Positions 58,325 through 64,000 of a stretch of 64,000 nucleotides of DNA are shown one piece after another (the first letter of the stretch is position 1; every line of letters begins with the position of its first letter). Below the pieces are notes generated by a model. It was not told the DNA's origin, did not search any database, and was given only the letters and a program-made list of their open reading frames with translations. The translations under genes and the position numbers were made by a program. This DNA is from Cohaesibacter sp. ES.047 (GTDB taxonomy: Bacteria > Pseudomonadota > Alphaproteobacteria > Rhizobiales > Cohaesibacteraceae): contig NZ_LT907844.1 in assembly GCF_900215505.1 (NCBI RefSeq), forward strand, positions 1,770,501 through 1,834,500. Direction: 5' to 3'.

Positions 58325-59967
58325 GCACGCCAAAGGTGCAAAAGCAGCTCAAATCAAGGGAGTTCCTCGACGGCCTCTCCGAGATGGCGGAAGCCTTCCG
58401 CCTGAAGATCGAGCTGGAAGTTGAAGCCTTCCCGATTGACCCCAAGCTGCGGGCCGAGCGGCTCAAAAAGGTGCAGGATCCGGAGACCGGTTATCGCTTC
58501 TTTGCCGAGACCTATTTCCCGCATTATCTGACCTCGGCCCCGTCGCTGCTGCATGAGCATCTCTATGACAATTTGCCCATGCTGGTCGCCACCAGGGAAG
58601 GGCAGAAGAAACTGGTCATCGCGCCACGCGGCTCGGCCAAATCCACCCATATCAGCCTGATCTTCCCGCTCTGGTGCATTGTGCGAGGCCTCAAGCATTA
58701 TATCGTCCTGATCATGGATGCGTTTGAGCAGGCCGCTGTCATGCTCGAAGCCCTGAAAGCCGAGCTTGAGGTCAATCCTCGCCTCAAATATGACTTCCCC
58801 GATGTCTTCGGGCAGGGCCGTGTCTGGCGTGAGGGCGATATCATCACCCGCAACAATGTGAAGGTGGAGGGCTTCGGCACCGGCAAGAAGATCCGAGGCC
58901 GCCGCCATGGCCCGTATCGCCCGGATCTGGCCATCCTAGATGATATCGAGAATGACGAGAATGTCGCCAGCCCCAAACAGCGCGACAAACTGGAAAGCTG
59001 GATCGCCAAGGCTGTCCTCAAGCTTGGCCCGACCGATGGCTCCATGGATGTGCTCTATGCGGGCACCGTGTTGCATTTTGATGCGGTGATTGTTCGTTAT
59101 GCCAAGAAGCCGGGCTGGGGCGTCACCGAGTTCCGCGCCGTCCTTGAATGGCCTAACGATATGGCGCGGTGGGACGAGTGGGAAGAGATCTATCTCAATG
59201 AGGGGGAACCGGAGGCCGACGCCTTCTATTCGGCCAATAAGGCCGCGATGGACAAGGGTGCAGAGCTCAACTGGCCTGCCAATCATACGCTGATCTATCT
59301 GATGAAAGAGCGGGCCGGTGATCATGCCGCCTTTGAATCCGAGTATCAGAACAAGCCGCTTGCGCTCGACAATCCCTTTCAGAGCATCACCTGGTGGGTG
59401 CGGGTCAATCGGGACTGGCTGTTCTTCGGCGCTGTTGATCCGTCCCTTGGTAAGAACAATCGCAATCGCGACCCGTCTGCCATCCTTGTTGGAGCCTATG
59501 ACAAAGAGAGCACCATTCTCGATATTGTCGAAGCCTCCATTCGCCGACGCGTGCCCGATCTCATCATTGATGACATTATTGCCATGCAACGGGAATACCA
59601 CTGCCAGATGTGGTTTGCCGAGGTGGTCCAGTTCCAGGAGTTCCTGCGCACCGAACTGATGAAGCGGGCGGCAAAAGCCGGTCTTGCCCTGCCTGCCTAT
59701 CCGGTCACGCCGATCATTGACAAGAACTTGCGCATCGAGCGGCTGCAGATCCCGATCTCGGACGGCACCATCCGCCTTCACAAGAGCCAGCAGACCCTCA
59801 TTGATCAGCTCCAGCAATGGCCCATGGCCGACCATGATGACGGGCCGGACTGCCTTGAGATGCTCTGGAAGCATGCCATCGAAATGGCCGCTACCACCCT
59901 GACCGCCACCTCTATCACCACCGCTGCCCCAATCAGTCAGGGCGCGTTAGGAGGCTATCGATTATGA
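58321..59967 (+). CDS. terminase large subunit, prophage 2
   Basis: A 548-residue packaging ATPase-nuclease: Walker A VIAPRGSAKST (about residue 100), Walker B DLAILDDIEND (about 202), and the nuclease part with FGAVDPSLGK and DGPDCLEML. A different terminase class from prophage 1 (gp17-type). Overlaps neighbours at both ends. Confidence 0.88.
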   Translation: MSTPKVQKQLKSREFLDGLSEMAEAFRLKIELEVEAFPIDPKLRAERLKKVQDPETGYRFFAETYFPHYLTSAPSLLHEHLYDNLPMLVATREGQKKLVIAPRGSAKSTHISLIFPLWCIVRGLKHYIVLIMDAFEQAAVMLEALKAELEVNPRLKYDFPDVFGQGRVWREGDIITRNNVKVEGFGTGKKIRGRRHGPYRPDLAILDDIENDENVASPKQRDKLESWIAKAVLKLGPTDGSMDVLYAGTVLHFDAVIVRYAKKPGWGVTEFRAVLEWPNDMARWDEWEEIYLNEGEPEADAFYSANKAAMDKGAELNWPANHTLIYLMKERAGDHAAFESEYQNKPLALDNPFQSITWWVRVNRDWLFFGAVDPSLGKNNRNRDPSAILVGAYDKESTILDIVEASIRRRVPDLIIDDIIAMQREYHCQMWFAEVVQFQEFLRTELMKRAAKAGLALPAYPVTPIIDKNLRIERLQIPISDGTIRLHKSQQTLIDQLQQWPMADHDDGPDCLEMLWKHAIEMAATTLTATSITTAAPISQGALGGYRL

Positions 59968-61583
59968 GCCGCAAATCCCGCCGAAACCGTGCTCGCCGCC
60001 GTGCCGTCCAGCAAGTGGCGCAACAGACTTCACAACAGGCCACACAGGCAAAGTTGCCCAAACAGGGTGGCCAGCTGATCGCCACGGCGCAGAATGACAT
60101 CACCGTCCCCTTTTATTCGGACATCCTTGTGCCGCAGGATACGACCATCAAGGAAAAGGGGCCACACAAGGGCCTCAAGCTCTATGACGAGGTCATGAAG
60201 GATGGTCGGGCCAAGGCCACACTTAGTAAGCGCTACAGCAAGATCACCCGGCGCGAATGGATGGTGGAGGCGGCAAGCGAGGATACAAAGGATATCGAGG
60301 CCAGGGACGGCATGGAGGAGATCCTCAATGCCCTGCCGTTTGACGCCATTTGCAAGGAACTCTCCAAAGCCATTCTTAAGGGCTTTGCCATCTCGGAAAT
60401 CGTCTGGGGCCGCAATGTGGACGGGCATGTGGTGCCGGAGAGGATCAAGACCCACGACCCAAGCCGCTTTGTCTTTGACAAGGACTGGAACCCGCGTCTT
60501 CTGGTGCCAGAGAATTCCATCGACGGGATCAAGCTGCCCGTTCGCAAGTTCATTGTCCATCGGTTCGATGCCGAAGGAAACAATCCTTACGGCATGGGGC
60601 TCGGCTCCGTCCTTTTCTGGCATGTGCTGTTCAAGCGCGAGGGCGTTTCCTTCTGGATGAAGTTCCTCGACAAGTTTGCCGCTCCCATTCCGTTCGGCAA
60701 ATATGCGGTCGGCACCCCCAAGAAAGAACAGGACCAGTTGCTCAACTCACTGATGGCGATGGTTCAGCAGGGCGCGCTTGTTGCCCCCATTGGCACAGAG
60801 GTCAGCTTTCTGGAAGCAGCCCGCTCAGGCAATGCCTCCTATGAGGAATGGTGCCGGTTCTGGGATGAGCAGACCTCCGAGGTGGTTCTGGGCAGCACCC
60901 TGTCGACCAGCCTCAAGGGGCAAGGGTCTCGCGCTGCGTCTCAAACCCATGCAGAAGAAACCGACAGCATTATCGATGATGATTGCGACCAGCTTTCCGA
61001 TACGCTCAACCCGACCCTCATCAAATGGATCTCAGAGCAGAACTGGCCCGATGCCAACCCGCCGACCGTGTGGCGTCCGCGCCCTCGCAACGAAAGTGAA
61101 GAGGAAGACCAGAAGGCAAAACGGGCCACTCGACAGCAGTCAGAAATCCGCTCTCTTGATGCTGCCCGCAAACAGGGCTTTGAACCCAAGGATGTCCAGG
61201 ACTGGCTCTCCTCTGTCTTCGACGTTGAAATGGTGCCGGTCGAGCTGACCACACCTCAACCGGCAGAGCCAGAGGACAACGCGACATTTGCTGATGATGA
61301 CAGCCCGATTGCTCATCTGATTGATCAGTTGGAAGAGCTGGCGGGACCGCAGCAACAAGCATGGCTCGATCATATCCAGGAACGCCTGTCGAAAGTGTCC
61401 AGCTTCTCGGAGGCCTCTCAGGCCTTGCTGGAGCTGTCTGGCGAACTGGAGATCGATCCAATGGGCCGGGTGATGGGCAACGCCATCGCCCTTTCTGAGA
61501 TCACGGGCCGATCCGATGTCTTTGACGAGACGGGCATCTATCCTTCCGGGGCGCGTGGCTCAAAAAAAAAGACCAAAATCTAG
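59964..61583 (+). CDS. portal protein (DUF935), prophage 2
   Basis: A 539-residue portal protein: TLSKRYSKITRREWMVEAAS, KAILKGFAISEIVWGRNVDGHVVPERIKTHDPSRFVFD, then NPYGMGLGSVLFWHVLFKREG and GSTLSTSLKGQG. The end is a lysine-rich SKKKTKI coded by an A9 run (61562-61570). A -1 slip there would read into the MuF frame. Confidence 0.88.
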   Translation: MSRKSRRNRARRRAVQQVAQQTSQQATQAKLPKQGGQLIATAQNDITVPFYSDILVPQDTTIKEKGPHKGLKLYDEVMKDGRAKATLSKRYSKITRREWMVEAASEDTKDIEARDGMEEILNALPFDAICKELSKAILKGFAISEIVWGRNVDGHVVPERIKTHDPSRFVFDKDWNPRLLVPENSIDGIKLPVRKFIVHRFDAEGNNPYGMGLGSVLFWHVLFKREGVSFWMKFLDKFAAPIPFGKYAVGTPKKEQDQLLNSLMAMVQQGALVAPIGTEVSFLEAARSGNASYEEWCRFWDEQTSEVVLGSTLSTSLKGQGSRAASQTHAEETDSIIDDDCDQLSDTLNPTLIKWISEQNWPDANPPTVWRPRPRNESEEEDQKAKRATRQQSEIRSLDAARKQGFEPKDVQDWLSSVFDVEMVPVELTTPQPAEPEDNATFADDDSPIAHLIDQLEELAGPQQQAWLDHIQERLSKVSSFSEASQALLELSGELEIDPMGRVMGNAIALSEITGRSDVFDETGIYPSGARGSKKKTKI

Positions 61584-61639
61584 CTGCCTTTGCCGACATA
61601 GGGCCGTTTGAAGAGGCTCTGGACTTCCATCGCCAGAAG

Positions 61640-62851
61640 GTGCGTCTTCCGACCCGCGCCTGGTCCGATTTGCTCCATCATGGTCATGACCGGGCCTTTG
61701 TCGTGGCCGGGGCACAGAAGGATGCCATGCTGGAAGACTTCCAGATGGCCATTGATGACGCCATCGCAAAGGGCATGCCGCTCAAGGGATGGCTCGACAA
61801 GGATGATACCTATCATCCCGGCTTTCTTGATCGCTTTGACGAGATCGTCAAAAAGCACGGCTGGGATTACAAGGGCGGACGCAACTGGCGTGCCCGCGTC
61901 ATCTATGAGACCAATCTCAAAACCGCCTATGCTGCCGGTCGCTACAAGCAGATGACCGATCCGGCCACGCTTAAGGCCTTTCCTTACTGGCAGTATAAGC
62001 ATGCCTGGGAACGCATTCCGCTTCATCCGCGCGAAGAGCATGAAGCGTGGGATGGGCTGATCCTTCCGGCTGATGATCCATGGTGGCAGACCTATTACCC
62101 GCCCAATGGCTGGAAATGCGGCTGTGGCGTGCGGCCAGTCAGTCGGGCAAAGCTCAAACGCGTTGGTAAGGAAGGCCCCGATACCGCCCCTTCCATCCAG
62201 TACCAACAGAAACTGGATCCCGGCACAGGTGACCCAATCGACTATCCCGCTGGCGTCGATATGGGATGGGCCTATGCCCCAGGCCGGACATGGGCAGATG
62301 GACTGGTGCCAAGGGAACTGCAAAGATCAGCAGGCAGGCAAATGGAATTGCCGGAAATGAACAATCTGCCCGCCCTATCAGGTGGTTCCAAGCCTGTGAT
62401 GGCTCCACTTCTTCCTACTGGTCAAACACACGAATATTATGTGTCACAGTTCCTAGAGGCTTTTGATGCTGATCTTGATGAAGAAAAGAGCTTTCGGGAC
62501 AAGGCGGGCAATATTGTTATTCTCAGCAGGAAACTATTCCAAAGGGCGGACGGTTCCAGCAAACTGAACAGCACCCGTGCTCCCGCCCTTAAGCAGCTCG
62601 CCGAAGCCATCATGGATCCAGATGAAATCTGGGTTGACTGGGAATGGCATGATGTGAGGAAGGAATGGATACTGAAGCGCCGTTATCTGCGCTCAGCTCC
62701 CAATCTTGCCGGGTTGCTTGTGTTCGAATGGTCCCAGCATGGCTGGTCAGCGACCACAGCCTACAATGCAGCACGTGGTCGCAAGCTCAAACCAAACCAC
62801 AATCAAATCAACAGCTGGCGACGGGGCCATTTGTTATGGCAGCGCAAATAA
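61640..62851 (+). CDS. MuF-like minor head protein with C-terminal PBECR2-like nuclease domain
   Basis: 403 residues from GTG 61640, but conserved sequence continues upstream in frame without a stop or a start codon (LAAFADIGPFEEALDFHRQK before VRLPTRAW), so the true start is not this GTG or lies in the portal frame via slippage. Residues 1-220 are Mu F (ETNLKTAYAAGRYKQMTDP, WWQTYYPPNGWKCGCGVR). Residues 285-403: KQLAEAIMDPDEIWVDWEW, KRRYLRSAPNLAGLLVFEWSQHGWSATTAYN, matching PBECR2-type RNase-like toxins fused to MuF. Confidence 0.8.
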   Translation: MRLPTRAWSDLLHHGHDRAFVVAGAQKDAMLEDFQMAIDDAIAKGMPLKGWLDKDDTYHPGFLDRFDEIVKKHGWDYKGGRNWRARVIYETNLKTAYAAGRYKQMTDPATLKAFPYWQYKHAWERIPLHPREEHEAWDGLILPADDPWWQTYYPPNGWKCGCGVRPVSRAKLKRVGKEGPDTAPSIQYQQKLDPGTGDPIDYPAGVDMGWAYAPGRTWADGLVPRELQRSAGRQMELPEMNNLPALSGGSKPVMAPLLPTGQTHEYYVSQFLEAFDADLDEEKSFRDKAGNIVILSRKLFQRADGSSKLNSTRAPALKQLAEAIMDPDEIWVDWEWHDVRKEWILKRRYLRSAPNLAGLLVFEWSQHGWSATTAYNAARGRKLKPNHNQINSWRRGHLLWQRK

Positions 62852-62879
62852 AAATGGCAGCCGGTGCGAACTGCCATTT
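62852..62879 (+). terminator. hairpin after MuF of prophage 2
   Basis: AAATGGCAG (62852-62860) and CTGCCATTT (62871-62879) pair around a 10-base loop immediately after the MuF stop. No T run follows. May lower downstream expression. Confidence 0.4.
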
Positions 62880-62954
62880 GCGCAATCGAGTGGAGACACG
62901 CACCTGTCCCCGATTGCATCAATGTAAATATAGCACCCCTGGAGGGCTTTTTAA

Positions 62955-63458
62955 ATGCCATTCCTCAGTTTCAGATATGACTATGCCTCCGCAGATCAGG
63001 AGATCCGCCGTCTGATCGACAAGATCGAAGACAAGGCCGCTATTCATCGTGTCATCGGCATGGCGCTCTATGATCAGACCATGGACCGGTTCGAGCGTGA
63101 AGAGAGCCCGGATGGCAACAAATGGGCACCGCTCGCCCCACTTACCCTCTCTAACCGCCGCCAGCCCAGGGGCATCTTGCGCGACAGCGGTGAGTTGATG
63201 CGCTCCATCCATTTTGAAGCCTCATCCTCCCGCACGGAGGTCGGCACCAATCTCAACCATCCAAAGGTCTGGGTCATGCAGCGCGGCGCAACGATCAAGC
63301 CGCGCCGGTTCAACTCCCTGCGCATCCCTGTCTCACGCGGGGCTGAAGGCTATGTCTTCAGCAAGGGCGTGAAGATCCCCGCACGGCCTTATATCGGTAT
63401 CGGACGGCAGGATGAAGAGGTGATCCGGGAGGAGCTGGAGGGGTATTTTGGGGACTGA
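62955..63458 (+). CDS. phage virion morphogenesis protein, prophage 2
   Basis: A 167-residue Phage_tail_S-type protein: ALYDQTMDRFEREESPDGNKWAPLAPLTLSNRR, GILRDSGELMRSIHFEA, IPARPYIGIGRQDEEVI. GGAGGG ribosome site. Same function as 27150-27650, here placed directly after MuF. Confidence 0.85.
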   Translation: MPFLSFRYDYASADQEIRRLIDKIEDKAAIHRVIGMALYDQTMDRFEREESPDGNKWAPLAPLTLSNRRQPRGILRDSGELMRSIHFEASSSRTEVGTNLNHPKVWVMQRGATIKPRRFNSLRIPVSRGAEGYVFSKGVKIPARPYIGIGRQDEEVIREELEGYFGD

Positions 63459-63602
63459 TGATATGGTCGGAACGGCCCAGAGCCGCCGTTCGCCAAGACC
63501 CTCTCACCAAAAGCCAGCGTCCCCAAAGCAGGCATACGTGGCTGTGCTCCGGTTCAGGCTTCTTCGAAAAGCCAGCAAGCAAGTCGAGGCGTTTCAATGT
63601 TC

Positions 63603-64000
63603 TTAATAAGGCAGTTTTAAAACGAAATGAAAGAGATTCCAAAACTTGCTTTCACCCGAATAGACCCGTCCTTCGAACCATTCAGCCGCTTTATAAACGG
63701 CATTGAAGCCCGCTCGTTCGTAGATGATATTGGCTTCATCAAAGCTGATGCATTTTGCTATTGGACTCGCTGCCCAATCATCATCTAGGCCCAATAGGGT
63801 CACGTAAATGGTGCCGTTATCATTCAATAGGGATTTTAAGCGACCGAGGAACTCCTCGAGGGAATAGGTGATATGGTGAGAAACGAGAGATGCAACGATA
63901 AGATCGTAGCGCTGAGTTGTGGTAAAATCTTCAAATCTGCTTTGAATGAAATTGATCTCTTTGTCTGAAGCCAATTCTTCAAAAACCACAGGATCAATTG
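63603..64000 (-). CDS. class I SAM-dependent methyltransferase, 3' part only
   Basis: A reverse-strand frame running off the right edge. It reads IDPVVFEELASDKEINFIQSRFEDFTTTQRYDLIVASLVSHHI, the motif II-IV region of class I methyltransferases (the GxGxG motif would be outside), then LKSLLNDNGTIYVTLL. The substrate is probably a small molecule or protein rather than DNA, as no NPPY/PCQ motif is visible. Reverse-strand position among forward head genes marks it as cargo. Confidence 0.7.
   Translation of the reverse strand, partial: IDPVVFEELASDKEINFIQSRFEDFTTTQRYDLIVASLVSHHITYSLEEFLGRLKSLLNDNGTIYVTLLGLDDDWAASPIAKCISFDEANIIYERAGFNAVYKAAEWFEGRVYSGESKFWNLFHFVLKLPY

Larger units (their letters stand above)
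45959..64000 (+). mobile_element. Mu-like prophage 2, left part (truncated by window)
   Basis: A second Mu-like phage distinct from prophage 1: S24 repressor, Ner, MuA, MuB, DUF3164, GemA, Mor, muramidase, 3TM holin, DUF1804, terminase, DUF935 portal, MuF and virion morphogenesis, in the same direction. The left terminus is proposed at TGTCA 45959 from the terminal TG and nearby sites. The right part, including the capsid and tail, is outside the window. Confidence 0.8.

Noticed and set aside
58936-59874. 312-codon reverse frame in the terminase gene of prophage 2
   Set aside because: Shadow of the terminase; no ribosome site or protein family pattern.

Overview
The window is alphaproteobacterial. 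The host part carries a choline-to-glycine-betaine locus (choline ABC transporter genes divergent from betI-betB-betA) in the arrangement typical of Hyphomicrobiales and relatives. Moderate GC, ATGA/TAATG-coupled genes and marine-type neighbours fit a Cohaesibacter- or Labrenzia-like organism, but that placement is inference. The layout is host osmoprotectant locus (1-5.3 kb), a gene remnant plus an IS630-family element (5.37-6.62 kb), a complete Mu-like prophage (about 6.69-45.93 kb), and the left 18 kb of a second, different Mu-like prophage (about 45.96 kb to the window end).

Prophage 1 reads, left to right: a left-end transposase-type site, a small reverse ORF, a reverse XRE repressor divergent from a Ner-like gene, early genes (DnaA-C-like HTH, ParB-like, MuA with a frameshift, MuB, DUF3164, GemA, Mor), and a lysis cassette (M15 endolysin, holin, nested Rz/Rz1, membrane-anchored thermonuclease-like protein). 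Then come packaging and head genes (DUF3486, terminase, DUF935 portal, MuF with a toxin-like tail, protease/scaffold, major capsid) and a contractile P2-type tail (V, W, J, I, two tandem fibre/chaperone pairs, sheath, tube, E/E' frameshift, tape measure, U, X, D). The right end is a modification/restriction block: Com plus a C5 methyltransferase, a reverse HNH protein, and an Eco29kI-type pair (C5 methyltransferase plus GIY-YIG nuclease). The right end shows Mu-like architecture: a 5-bp terminal TGTAG followed inward by two tandem 22-bp sites.

Prophage 2 starts about 30 bp beyond the proposed right end of prophage 1. It has an S24-type repressor, Ner, an intact MuA, a short MuB, GemA, Mor, a muramidase with a C-terminal membrane anchor, a 3TM holin, DUF1804, terminase, portal, a MuF with a PBECR2-like nuclease tail, and virion morphogenesis before the window ends. 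Reverse-strand cargo genes interrupt it: two small secreted proteins inside the middle operon, a two-TM protein before lysis, and a SAM methyltransferase at the right edge.

The most interesting non-coding signals are in prophage 1. A 14-bp motif (ATNTGWTACCGGCT) precedes four late transcription units, the same number as the late promoters of Mu. At the fourth of these, an 18-bp perfect inverted repeat buries the Shine-Dalgarno of the tail sheath gene. This suggests that read-through mRNA is silent while mRNA started at the late promoter is translatable. Other signals are the possible toxin domains on both MuF proteins, a second open frame running through the Com-linked methyltransferase gene, and an A9 slippery run joining portal and MuF in prophage 2, where MuF has no good start codon.
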